DNA from: Soonwooa sp032078105
GTDB lineage: Bacteria; Bacteroidota; Bacteroidia; Flavobacteriales; Weeksellaceae
Assembly: GCA_046269235.1 (NCBI GenBank)
Contig: JBJZOS010000008.1
Span: forward strand, 45,025 to 109,024
Length of the DNA stretch: 64,000 bases
Reading direction: 5' to 3'
Shown: in pieces, positions 30,260 to 39,189 of the stretch
How positions within the stretch are numbered: position 1 is the stretch's first letter
Layout: each line of letters starts with the position of its first letter
Program-made: the position numbers and the translations under genes
Notes under the pieces: generated by a model
What the model was told of the DNA's origin: nothing
Databases searched by the model: none
Seen by the model: only the letters and a program-made list of their open reading frames with translations

Positions 30260-33253
30260 TTAAAATTTAACGTTTAAAGAAAATCCGTAAACTTTCGTAC
30301 TTGGATATTGAGTACGTGATGCTACTCCTCTTGCATTCCCTCCATAATAACTTGTTTCAGGATCTGCATAATTTAAATTATTTTTAGCAAATTTCATAAA
30401 TGGATTTCTAGCATAAACTCCGAATGTAATTTCATCTATACCGTAAGATTTAACTATGTCTTTTGCTAGCGTATATGACAATGAAACTTCTCTTAATTTG
30501 AAAACTTCTCCATCAGCAACTAAGTTCTCTCCGTAAGTTGCGTAGTTATTACTAAACCATGTAATTACACTAGAATAGTTATTACCACCCGTCTTAATAC
30601 TTGTGTTAGGTGTATATCCTCCATTTCCGTCAGGTATTACTGAGTTTGGCATAACAAAGCCTCCTTTCTCTCTATCTACTTCTCCTGAATCCCATAAAGA
30701 CCCATTAAATGCTAAACCACTTTTAACATCAGCTATAAATTTAGCCCCATATCTGTAATCCGCAACAGCACCTAACTTGAATCCTTTATAAGAAATTGTT
30801 GTGCTAAAAGTATAAATACTTTTCGGCACCGTACTTCCTACGTTTTGCATAGTAGATGTTAGTAAAGGATTACCATTCAATGGATTAATTATAATTCTAC
30901 CTTGATCATCTCTTTGCATTTTAGAAACTTTCAACATTGGGAAAGCTGATCCTTTTTGTGCATAAATACCCCAAGTAGTCCCTGTCTGCAAAGCAATTTC
31001 ATCAACGCCATCCATAATATCCAATACAATTGACTCATTATATGAATAGCCTGCGTTGATATCCCATTTGAAATCTGCAGTTTTAAATGGTGTTAAACCT
31101 AAATTGATCTCTGCTCCTTTAGAACGAGCTTTTGCAATATTAATTGTCTTAATGTTAATCCCAGATGCTGAAGATGTTGATTGGTTTGTAATCAAATCTT
31201 TAGTATCTTGTTTATAGATTGATCCATTAACTCTAATTCTATCTTTAAAGAAACCTAAATCTAAGTTAACTTCCGTCGTAGTAACAAATTCTGGACGAAT
31301 ATTTGGATCAACTTGAACCATTCCATTTCTGTAAGTATTAACACTATTCATAGGGAATCCTGCAACTAATTCTGCAGTCCTGTTAATGCCATACCAACTC
31401 ACAGAGCTAGAGTTTCCTACTCTTGTCCAGTTACCAGAAACCTTCATATAATTAAGTACATCTCCTCCAAAATTAAATGCTTTTGTTGGCACAAAAGATA
31501 AACCAACAGAAGGATAGAAGTAACTATTATTATTTTTAGGTAATACTGAGCTCCACTCGTTACGTCCAGTAGCATTTAAAAATAAGAAATCACGATATGC
31601 TAAATCCAAGTTTGCAAAAACAGCATGAGAATTTCTTCTATAATTGCCATTTGTCAATGATGTGCTACCCATTGATAAAGGTAGAGTAACATTTGTCATG
31701 TTATAAACACCAGGTACTGCTAATGCAGAACCGCCATTTTGCATAATTTCGTATCTATGCTCTTGATAATTATAACCTAAGTTGAACTTCAAATTTAAAT
31801 CATCTGTAAGATCATAGTTAAAATTAGACATCAAATCACCATAGTAATCTGTATTTTCTCTTTTATCTAAAAACAATGCAGAGGTAATAGCTTTAACATA
31901 TCCTGCAGCTGGTCCGTTATAGTTTGCTTTTGAAAACGCATCTCTATGACTTGTCGAAGAAGATGAAGTCTGTTGTAAATTGGCTGTATATTTGAAATTA
32001 ATATTTTTATTAAGTTCATAACCGATTGATCCTGTCAAGTTATAAGCATCTCTCTTATAATCTTGTCTAACATGTTTCATTCTCCAATAAGGGTTCTGAT
32101 AGTAGATATTCCAAGCGTAAGCACTTTCTGGATAATCTTTGTATGCAGTAATTGGTATATCAGATCCTGATTGCAATAATGACCAGTATAATGAATCATT
32201 TGTTGTTTCATCAAACATTACAGGCGTTTGTGTGAAGTTAGTTCTTGTATATTGAGCAGAACCATCAACTGAAAACTTACCTAATTTAGCCCCTCCTTTA
32301 AAAAGAACAGAAGTTCTGTTTGATGAATCTCCATCAACAACAAATCCTCTTTGAGTATTATTTAAAGTAAGTAGCGCATATTTACCTTCTCCACCTGCAT
32401 TAATTGTAACACCATTACTAAATGTTGTACCTGTTTTGAAGAAGTTTTTCAATTCATTTGGTCTAGCAACGTAAGGTCTGATAATAGCTGCACCGTTATC
32501 ACCAGTTGAGATAGTAGAATCATCTCCCCAACCTATACCATCTAATGTAATATAACCATCTCCCGTATAATCATACAAAGGCATACCATAAGCTGTCATG
32601 CTGCCATCAAAAACTGGCCCCCATGCACCATTCTCATATTGATCTCTCGCCTTATCCCAACCTTGACCATACTTTGTTTGTCTTTCTGGTAAAAACGCAA
32701 CGCTTTCAAAATCAATTGAACCATCATACACTACGGAAAGTCTGTTATTTTTCGCACCACGTTTTGTAGTTACTATAATAACACCATTTACCCCATCAGA
32801 ACCGTACAATGCTGCACCTTGAGCACCTTTAATAACGTTAACCGACTCAATGATATCAGGAGGTAGACCTTGCAAAATTGTAGATGTAGAAATTACATTA
32901 TCAATAACTACTAAAGCATCGTTATTTCCTGTAAGTGATCTTGAACCTCTAAGTTGAATAGACGTAGAGCCATTTACCCCACTACTATTAACATTAACTG
33001 TTAATCCCGCAACCTTACCTGCCAAAGCTTGTACCGCATTTGGATTCGCTGCTTGCGTTAACAATTCAGAGCTAACCACTTGTTGAGCAGAGGTAACTGC
33101 ATCAACTTTTTTGGTAATACCCATAGCACCAGTTATAATAACCTCGCCAATTTCCGTAGTTTTTGCGGTGTCTCTTGGCTTGGTTTGCGCCGAAACCATT
33201 GCAACCGAAGAGCTCAACACTACTGCTAAAACACTAGCTGTTAATTTTTTCAT
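30260..33253 (-). CDS. SusC/RagA-family TonB-linked outer-membrane transporter
   Basis: The 997-residue protein starts with a signal peptide (MKKLTASVLAVVLSSSVAMVSAQ) and an EIGEVIITGAMGITKK TonB-box-like segment. Next is the plug domain (NPNAVQALAGKVAGLTVNVNSSGVNGSTSIQLRGSRSLTGNNDALVVIDNV to GAQGAALYGSDGVNGVIIVTTKRG), then a long beta-barrel ending in VYGFSLNVKF with the terminal aromatic. The usual N-terminal carboxypeptidase-D-like domain (STN/CarboxypepD_reg) is absent, so this is the shorter SusC type. With the downstream SusD protein it should form a TonB-driven uptake complex in the outer membrane. It heads the operon. Confidence 0.95.
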   Translation of the reverse strand: MKKLTASVLAVVLSSSVAMVSAQTKPRDTAKTTEIGEVIITGAMGITKKVDAVTSAQQVVSSELLTQAANPNAVQALAGKVAGLTVNVNSSGVNGSTSIQLRGSRSLTGNNDALVVIDNVISTSTILQGLPPDIIESVNVIKGAQGAALYGSDGVNGVIIVTTKRGAKNNRLSVVYDGSIDFESVAFLPERQTKYGQGWDKARDQYENGAWGPVFDGSMTAYGMPLYDYTGDGYITLDGIGWGDDSTISTGDNGAAIIRPYVARPNELKNFFKTGTTFSNGVTINAGGEGKYALLTLNNTQRGFVVDGDSSNRTSVLFKGGAKLGKFSVDGSAQYTRTNFTQTPVMFDETTNDSLYWSLLQSGSDIPITAYKDYPESAYAWNIYYQNPYWRMKHVRQDYKRDAYNLTGSIGYELNKNINFKYTANLQQTSSSSTSHRDAFSKANYNGPAAGYVKAITSALFLDKRENTDYYGDLMSNFNYDLTDDLNLKFNLGYNYQEHRYEIMQNGGSALAVPGVYNMTNVTLPLSMGSTSLTNGNYRRNSHAVFANLDLAYRDFLFLNATGRNEWSSVLPKNNNSYFYPSVGLSFVPTKAFNFGGDVLNYMKVSGNWTRVGNSSSVSWYGINRTAELVAGFPMNSVNTYRNGMVQVDPNIRPEFVTTTEVNLDLGFFKDRIRVNGSIYKQDTKDLITNQSTSSASGINIKTINIAKARSKGAEINLGLTPFKTADFKWDINAGYSYNESIVLDIMDGVDEIALQTGTTWGIYAQKGSAFPMLKVSKMQRDDQGRIIINPLNGNPLLTSTMQNVGSTVPKSIYTFSTTISYKGFKLGAVADYRYGAKFIADVKSGLAFNGSLWDSGEVDREKGGFVMPNSVIPDGNGGYTPNTSIKTGGNNYSSVITWFSNNYATYGENLVADGEVFKLREVSLSYTLAKDIVKSYGIDEITFGVYARNPFMKFAKNNLNYADPETSYYGGNARGVASRTQYPSTKVYGFSLNVKF

Positions 33254-33361
33254 ATCAAATTAAATTTTTCAATAAAACAAATGTGCAAAACTTTCTCAAC
33301 ATAAACAATAAAAAAGTTAAATATTTCTTAATTTTTATTTAACGATTCGCTCTTTTATTAA

Positions 33362-33369
33362 TAACTTTG
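33362..33369 (+). promoter_or_regulatory. Predicted -7 box of rnhB
   Basis: TAACTTTG, an exact TAnnTTTG, ends 5 bp before the rnhB ATG, predicting a leaderless message. No -33 box is seen. Confidence 0.4.
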
Positions 33370-33373
33370 TTAA

Positions 33374-33979
33374 ATGATTACTGAAGCAAAACTTTCTAAA
33401 AGTTTCTCAAACAGCCTGATAGAAGTAGGTTGTGATGAAGTTGGAAGAGGATGTCTTTCTGGTCCTGTGGTTGCCGCCGCTGTCATAATTGACCAAAATT
33501 TTAACCAAAATTTTATTAATGACTCCAAAAAATTAACGTTTAAACAACGAAATGAACTAGATTTATATATCAAAAATAATGCACTAGACTACGCAATAGC
33601 CGAACTTCCTCCAGATTTTATAGATAAACATAATATTTTACAAGCAAGTATACATGCCATGCACCTTGCGTTAGATCAATTAAAAATAAGACCAGAATTA
33701 ATCTTAGTTGACGGCAACAAATTCCATCCGTATAACTATATTCCTCATCATTGTATTGTTAAAGGAGATTCCAAATTTCTATCCATTGCGGCAGCCTCTA
33801 TCATCGCAAAAAATTACCGTGACAATCTCATGATCGACCTTGCAAAAGATTTTCCGCAATATGGATGGGACAAAAATTTTGGATATTGTACTAAAGTCCA
33901 CCAACGAGCTCTTATGGAACATGGACCAACCATACACCACCGAAAATCCTTTAAACTTATCTATAATATCGAAGACTAA
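33374..33979 (+). CDS. rnhB: Ribonuclease HII
   Basis: The enzyme cuts RNA in RNA-DNA hybrids and removes single ribonucleotides from DNA. The 201-aa sequence carries the catalytic Asp21-Glu22 in VGCDEVGRGCLSGPVVAAAV, the third acidic residue in LILVDGNKF, and SIAAASIIAKNYRDNLM with the (H/K)-containing GYCTKVHQRALMEHGPTIHHRKSF end. Its length is typical. It is divergent from the susC operon and 50 bp upstream of the helicase gene, with which it may be co-transcribed. Confidence 0.96.
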   Translation: MITEAKLSKSFSNSLIEVGCDEVGRGCLSGPVVAAAVIIDQNFNQNFINDSKKLTFKQRNELDLYIKNNALDYAIAELPPDFIDKHNILQASIHAMHLALDQLKIRPELILVDGNKFHPYNYIPHHCIVKGDSKFLSIAAASIIAKNYRDNLMIDLAKDFPQYGWDKNFGYCTKVHQRALMEHGPTIHHRKSFKLIYNIED

Positions 33980-34029
33980 ATTTTGATGTTGCGGAAGTTT
34001 ATATTAAATTGTGCCTAAATTTCCTTGGA

Positions 34030-37000
34030 ATGCAAAATTCTTACCTTGTCATTAATGCTTCGGCTGGCTCAGGAAAAACCTACAGCCTTGTAAAAAACCT
34101 TTTGAAAATCTGTCTTCGATATCCTAATCAAGCAGAAAGCATCCGTCATATTCTCGCGCTAACCTTCACCAATAAAGCAGCTAACGAAATGAAGGAGCGA
34201 ATCATCAATTGGCTCTTTTCATTTACAAAAGAGAATTACAAAGAAAATCATGATTTACAAAATATAAAATCGGAGTTCGATGATGAGGGTATTCATATTA
34301 CTATAGACGACCTGCATCATCGTGCAAAGCAAATCCTAGATTATGTGCTACACCATTATTCTACATTGAATATCGGCACCATTGACAAATTTAATGCAAG
34401 GCTAGTAAGAAGTTTTACGTACGAGTTGGGGCTTGCTCAAAATTTCAATTTAGAAATAAATGCGGAGCCATTTCTTATCGAAGCGGTTGATCAACTGTTG
34501 GATGAGATTGGCGATGACAATCATATTTCTGAGGCTTTCATGGATTTTGTTAATTATGGCCTAGATAACGAAACTCGCACTAACATTAATAAAAATCTTT
34601 ACGATTCATCTAAAAAATTTATTAGCGACACGCATTACGAAGCGCTTTCGGAAAACAAAAACTTCGAATGGGAAGCTTATGAACGTAAAAAAGAAAATCT
34701 TAGAAACGAGATAAAAGTCGATAAAGACCATTCCATTTCTTTAGCGAAAGAAATTATCCAAACATTAGTAGCACAAGATCTTAACATAGAAGATTTTTCT
34801 GGAGGTAATGTCGGAAGTATTGCCAAATTCTTTCATGAAGTCGTTAAATTTTATCGGGACGAACGAGATACATTTCCCCTTCCTGGCAATGAGGAAAAAG
34901 CCTTAGAAAATTTTAACAAAGGCGCTTCTGCAAAAGGCAAAAAGCGAGATGCTGACATTCAGGCATTGTTGTCAAAATTATTGGAAAGTAGACTGGAACT
35001 TATCGCCAAGTATATTAACATCGAACGAAATAAAAAAATACTTGACGCACTGCTTCCTCTAAAAGTGAATGCCGATATACAAAACAAACTAAAAGACATC
35101 GAAACCGAAAACGACTTGGTTTTGTTATCAAAATTCAATGTGCTGATTAATGAAAATCTAAAATCGGAACCTTCGTCATTTATTTACGAAAAAGTCGGCA
35201 CGCAATTCCAACATTTCTTTTTTGATGAATTCCAAGATACTTCGAAAATGCAATGGGAAAACTTCAAACCGCTACGCGACAATGCTATTGCGAGCGACAA
35301 CACAAGTTTTAGTTTGGTTGGCGATCCTAAACAAAGTATTTATCGTTTTCGAGGTGGCGAAAGTCAATTAATGCTTGATATTATTAGCCATACAGAAGAA
35401 GCTGCAAAAGAAGCGGAAGTCATCAATCTAGAACATAATTGGCGTAGTGCTAAAAACATCGTTGACTTTAATAATCAATTGTATTACAGCATTTCGAGAG
35501 GTCTAAAACCGATACACGAATACATTTTTGGAGAGGCAGCAAAGCAAATTCCAAAATCAAATATCAATGGAAGAGTGCGTGTCAATTTGCTTGAAAATGA
35601 TGTTAAGGAAATCTTTTATGAAGAAGCAGTCCTTAAAATGCGTGATGACATCCAAGAATGCTTGGATAACGGATTTGAACTTTCCGACATCTGTATTCTT
35701 TGTCGCGGAAACACAGATATTTTCAATTTTTCAAATCTTCTTGGTCAACAACTTATCCACTATAAAGGACAAGAACAGTACATTAAAAGTATTTCAGAAA
35801 GTGGCTTAACCATTGGTTTGTCATACACCATCAAAGCGCTTATCGAATTTTTAAATTGGAAAGTCAATCCTAACAACTACCAATTTTTCATTAAGATGCT
35901 TTATCATCTTAACCACTTGGGGACAATTCAAATAAAAGACTTTACTACAGAAGCATTAGACATACTCGAAACTAAAAATTTCGTTGAAATAAATAATAAA
36001 CTAAAGTCAAACTATAACCTAGATTTAAGTTCAGATCATATTTTAAATCTAAACCTTTACAACTATATCGAATATTTTCTACACAATTTTTCGATAGAAA
36101 ATAAAGAAGTCGATTTCTTATTGAACTTTTTAGAAATGTTGTTTAATTACACGCAAAATGCAGGCGCAACCATCAAAGATTTTCTCAAATACTGGAATGA
36201 AGAAGGCATCAACCAAAGCATCCAAGCGAGCGAAAGTATTGACGCCATCAAAATGATGACGATTCATAAGTCAAAAGGTCTAGAATTCCCAATCGTGTTT
36301 TTACCAATGCGTAACGAAAATAAAGATTCCAAGTTTTCGAATTGGTTTGATTTAAACAACAATGACGAACTTAAAAAAGTAAATATTACAGGTTTTAATA
36401 AAAAACTTTTGGACTACGACCAAGAGATGTCAGCCTTCAATATTGACAACGAATACAAAAATAAAATCGACAGATTTTGCCTTCAATATGTTGCGACAAC
36501 GCGCGCTGTTGAGCAGTTGTATCTTTATCTTGAAAAACCAAACAAGTCTGCAAATCATTTAGAAATTATAGATTATATAAATGCCAAAAGACCTTCAAAT
36601 AACAATGAAGAACATGATTTTTTTGACTTGTATCCTATCGAAGAATCGGATTTAAAAAAACAAAAACACAAAACGAAAAACATCGTTGAAAAACTATCTA
36701 TAACCGCATTAAAAGGAGAAAATTCACAAAGTAACAATATCCAAATTGCAACACCTAGTAAAAACTATCAAGAACGCGTTGCAAAAGTGAGAATCGGAAT
36801 CTTTGTCCATGAAATTCTCTCCAAAATAAAATCAAATCTCGACCTGGAACAAGTTTTAGAAAAGTATGAGCTAGAAGGTGTTTTCACATCAGAAGAGCGC
36901 ATTAATATCGAGCAGCGCATTTTTGAAATTATAAATTCCGAAGATTATAGTCACTACTTTGTACCAGGTCTAAAAATCATTAGCGAACGCGACGTGATGA

Positions 37001-37188
37001 TTTCTAAAAATGGTGAAACAAAAGTTCTTCGTCCAGACCGACTTATCGATACGGAACATGGTTTTATCATTATCGATTTTAAGACAGGAAAAAAGAAAGA
37101 AGAGCATGAAAAGCAGATTGAAACCTACAGACTTGCTTTTGAACAGCTGGGAAAAAAAGTCTTAAAGTGCGTTCTAATATATGTTTAA
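34030..37188 (+). CDS. UvrD-type helicase with C-terminal nuclease domain (AddA/RecB-like)
   Basis: The start is taken as the ATG at 34030 (MQNSYLVINASAGSGKTYSL), giving 1,052 aa; an upstream in-frame TTG is less likely. Superfamily 1A motifs include Walker A SAGSGKT (about 11-17), ALTFTNKAANEMKERI (motif Ia), FFDEFQDTSKMQW (Walker B), VGDPKQSIYRFRGGE (motif III), NWRS (motif IV) and MTIHKSKGLEFPIVFLP (motif V), ending with YVATTRA. A RecB-type PD-(D/E)xK nuclease fold closes the protein (VLRPDRLIDTEHGFIIIDFKTGKKKEEHEKQIETYRLAF). It is probably the AddA-like subunit of a double-strand-break end-processing complex. No AddB-like partner is in the window. Confidence 0.9.
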   Translation: MQNSYLVINASAGSGKTYSLVKNLLKICLRYPNQAESIRHILALTFTNKAANEMKERIINWLFSFTKENYKENHDLQNIKSEFDDEGIHITIDDLHHRAKQILDYVLHHYSTLNIGTIDKFNARLVRSFTYELGLAQNFNLEINAEPFLIEAVDQLLDEIGDDNHISEAFMDFVNYGLDNETRTNINKNLYDSSKKFISDTHYEALSENKNFEWEAYERKKENLRNEIKVDKDHSISLAKEIIQTLVAQDLNIEDFSGGNVGSIAKFFHEVVKFYRDERDTFPLPGNEEKALENFNKGASAKGKKRDADIQALLSKLLESRLELIAKYINIERNKKILDALLPLKVNADIQNKLKDIETENDLVLLSKFNVLINENLKSEPSSFIYEKVGTQFQHFFFDEFQDTSKMQWENFKPLRDNAIASDNTSFSLVGDPKQSIYRFRGGESQLMLDIISHTEEAAKEAEVINLEHNWRSAKNIVDFNNQLYYSISRGLKPIHEYIFGEAAKQIPKSNINGRVRVNLLENDVKEIFYEEAVLKMRDDIQECLDNGFELSDICILCRGNTDIFNFSNLLGQQLIHYKGQEQYIKSISESGLTIGLSYTIKALIEFLNWKVNPNNYQFFIKMLYHLNHLGTIQIKDFTTEALDILETKNFVEINNKLKSNYNLDLSSDHILNLNLYNYIEYFLHNFSIENKEVDFLLNFLEMLFNYTQNAGATIKDFLKYWNEEGINQSIQASESIDAIKMMTIHKSKGLEFPIVFLPMRNENKDSKFSNWFDLNNNDELKKVNITGFNKKLLDYDQEMSAFNIDNEYKNKIDRFCLQYVATTRAVEQLYLYLEKPNKSANHLEIIDYINAKRPSNNNEEHDFFDLYPIEESDLKKQKHKTKNIVEKLSITALKGENSQSNNIQIATPSKNYQERVAKVRIGIFVHEILSKIKSNLDLEQVLEKYELEGVFTSEERINIEQRIFEIINSEDYSHYFVPGLKIISERDVMISKNGETKVLRPDRLIDTEHGFIIIDFKTGKKKEEHEKQIETYRLAFEQLGKKVLKCVLIYV

Positions 37189-37192
37189 AAAT

Positions 37193-37226
37193 AAAAAAGG
37201 ACTTAGATTTTTCTAAGTCCTTTTTT
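37193..37226. terminator. Bidirectional terminator behind the helicase-nuclease gene
   Basis: AAAAAAGGACTTAGA, TTTT, TCTAAGTCCTTTTTT: a perfect stem with A and T tracts, shared with the converging DUF3857 gene. Confidence 0.9.
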
Positions 37227-37227
37227 G

Positions 37228-39186
37228 TTACTTTTTAGAAACCGTTACCACTTGGGCTTCCATATTAGTTATATGGTCAAATACTTGTTTGAAAGCTGGA
37301 TAATATGCGGCTGGAAAAATAGGTTCTTCAACAGAAACTGTCGATTCTACAGTCAATTTGTTGCCCGATTGCGTCACGACATAATTGTAAACAATCGAAC
37401 TATCTTCAGTCCTGAATTTTTTTGATTTTGGAAGATTTTCAAAAACATAGCCCTCTGGCAACTCGATAGTCACTTTTTTAACTCGGTCATATCCAGAAAG
37501 CATTTCTATAGGCGATCTTCTTTGATCTTCTTGATCAAAATCGTGGGTTTTTCTGTACAAAAACAACAATGGATTGAAGACATACTTTCCACCGATCCCA
37601 TCGACAAAACTATCTGCACTGAAGTTAAATTTCGTAACAAAATTCCCATTTTCCTGCATTTCACCTTTCATATTTTCTATCGGGAATTTATAATCTTCCT
37701 TATAATTTTTAAAATAATTCTCGGCATCTTTCTCGTAAGACTCTGTAGAAGCCAACGCGTACAACTTGGTATCTGTATCCGAAAAATCACCAGAAAAACT
37801 AATATCAGTGTTCAATTTAGCATTGATAACTTGTGTGGTAGAACTTTTCCCATCGGGTATGATATTAATCTGCACACCTTCTTTTTCACGAATAAGATAA
37901 CCATAATAGTTATAAGCTCTCGAAGGCAATACGTTAACCGATGCGTATTTTGATGTTGCATCATATAACTTAAGATTTCCGGCAATCTCAACGGAAGCCA
38001 GCACATAGTTAATTTGCGACAACGACGGCGAAGCAAAATTAAGAGTACCGCGTTCTTTCGTTGGAAGAATAACAGGATTCGCTTTGAGGTCGGCGCTTCT
38101 CATCAACATAGTCAACAACAAATTAATCTCCGCAGAATTTCCGATTTTTTTTGAAACTAAATTACGGATTCCGTCTTCTGTCCAACCTGTCACCTTTTTG
38201 TTCCAGGTATAGTTTTTTTGAACGAATTTTAAAATAGCATCTGCACGTGCTGCTTCGTTGGGAATAGTTTTTATTGTCGCAGGCAAGATATCTCTTACCG
38301 CGCCCATTTTCCCAAGTTCGATTCCAAAATCATCTTCTTGTAAAATAGTCTTTCGAAGATCTTCCCAAGTCACAGAAAAAGATTTGAAACCGCCTCTTAC
38401 CTCACTAGCATGACTTCCTCCTGTAATAGGAAAATTGGTACTCGCTAATTCTGCTCGGATTGCTGTACGATAATTGTCGATGTTGTACACATATTTCTCG
38501 TCTTTGTAAGCCTTAACATTTTCATAAGCGAATCTTATTGTTTTGTAACTTTCACCATACAAATGTCTTTCGCCTACATCACGATGCGTTGGTCCTAGAG
38601 AACCTTGATAGTTAACGCTATATCCTAGATAATTGGGAAAGTCAAAAACATATTCAAAATACTTAACAGGTACCGACGCTTCTACCATAACGCGTGGAAT
38701 AGCGTAATAAAATGGCGTGCTAAACTTATATTTGTATTCTAAAACAGAGCCATTTTTAACATTGGCAAAAGCAAATTTTAAGATATCTACATTTTTAACT
38801 TCATTAGATTTATATTTTGATTCTTTATCAATGTTTGTGGTAACAACTTTACCGTTTTCGAAGTTGTAAGTTATCGCTTTCAATCCACTAACAGATTCGC
38901 GGTCGCCACCTTTTTCCCTAAGAGGAATCTCTACATTCAGAAATTCTTCGGCATTGTTTTTATCATAAATCTTAACCCGTTTGATCACTTCGAGTGTCAT
39001 ATAGCCGGTTTTATCAATCAAAAAATGATGAGAACTGAACAACACTTCGGCAGGCGCTTTGGGATCCGAAGTACTGGCTGTTGCCATAATATTATTTTGA
39101 TCAAGTTTAGGAATATTTAAAAACTTGTGTTGCCCAAAAAGCATTGTTCCGAAGAACATCAGTATAAGAAGTATATTTTTTGTCAT
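37228..39186 (-). CDS. DUF3857 / transglutaminase-like exported protein, apparently non-catalytic
   Basis: The 652-residue protein has a signal peptide (MTKNILLILMFFGTMLFGQ), a DUF3857 domain (about 55-230: LIDKTGYMTLEVIKRVKIYDKNNAEEFLNVEIPLREKGGDRES) and a transglutaminase-core-like domain (about 310-420). The catalytic Cys position is Ser351 (KKIGNSAEINLLLTMLMRSADL), the usual His is Tyr394 (QINYVLASVE), and only the Asp (LYDAT, 409) remains. It ends in a beta-rich domain. The gene follows its catalytic-looking paralogue by 3 bp, so the two are co-expressed and may form a pair. The role is unknown; surface or periplasmic location is inferred. Confidence 0.85.
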   Translation of the reverse strand: MTKNILLILMFFGTMLFGQHKFLNIPKLDQNNIMATASTSDPKAPAEVLFSSHHFLIDKTGYMTLEVIKRVKIYDKNNAEEFLNVEIPLREKGGDRESVSGLKAITYNFENGKVVTTNIDKESKYKSNEVKNVDILKFAFANVKNGSVLEYKYKFSTPFYYAIPRVMVEASVPVKYFEYVFDFPNYLGYSVNYQGSLGPTHRDVGERHLYGESYKTIRFAYENVKAYKDEKYVYNIDNYRTAIRAELASTNFPITGGSHASEVRGGFKSFSVTWEDLRKTILQEDDFGIELGKMGAVRDILPATIKTIPNEAARADAILKFVQKNYTWNKKVTGWTEDGIRNLVSKKIGNSAEINLLLTMLMRSADLKANPVILPTKERGTLNFASPSLSQINYVLASVEIAGNLKLYDATSKYASVNVLPSRAYNYYGYLIREKEGVQINIIPDGKSSTTQVINAKLNTDISFSGDFSDTDTKLYALASTESYEKDAENYFKNYKEDYKFPIENMKGEMQENGNFVTKFNFSADSFVDGIGGKYVFNPLLFLYRKTHDFDQEDQRRSPIEMLSGYDRVKKVTIELPEGYVFENLPKSKKFRTEDSSIVYNYVVTQSGNKLTVESTVSVEEPIFPAAYYPAFKQVFDHITNMEAQVVTVSKK

Positions 39187-39189
39187 ATA

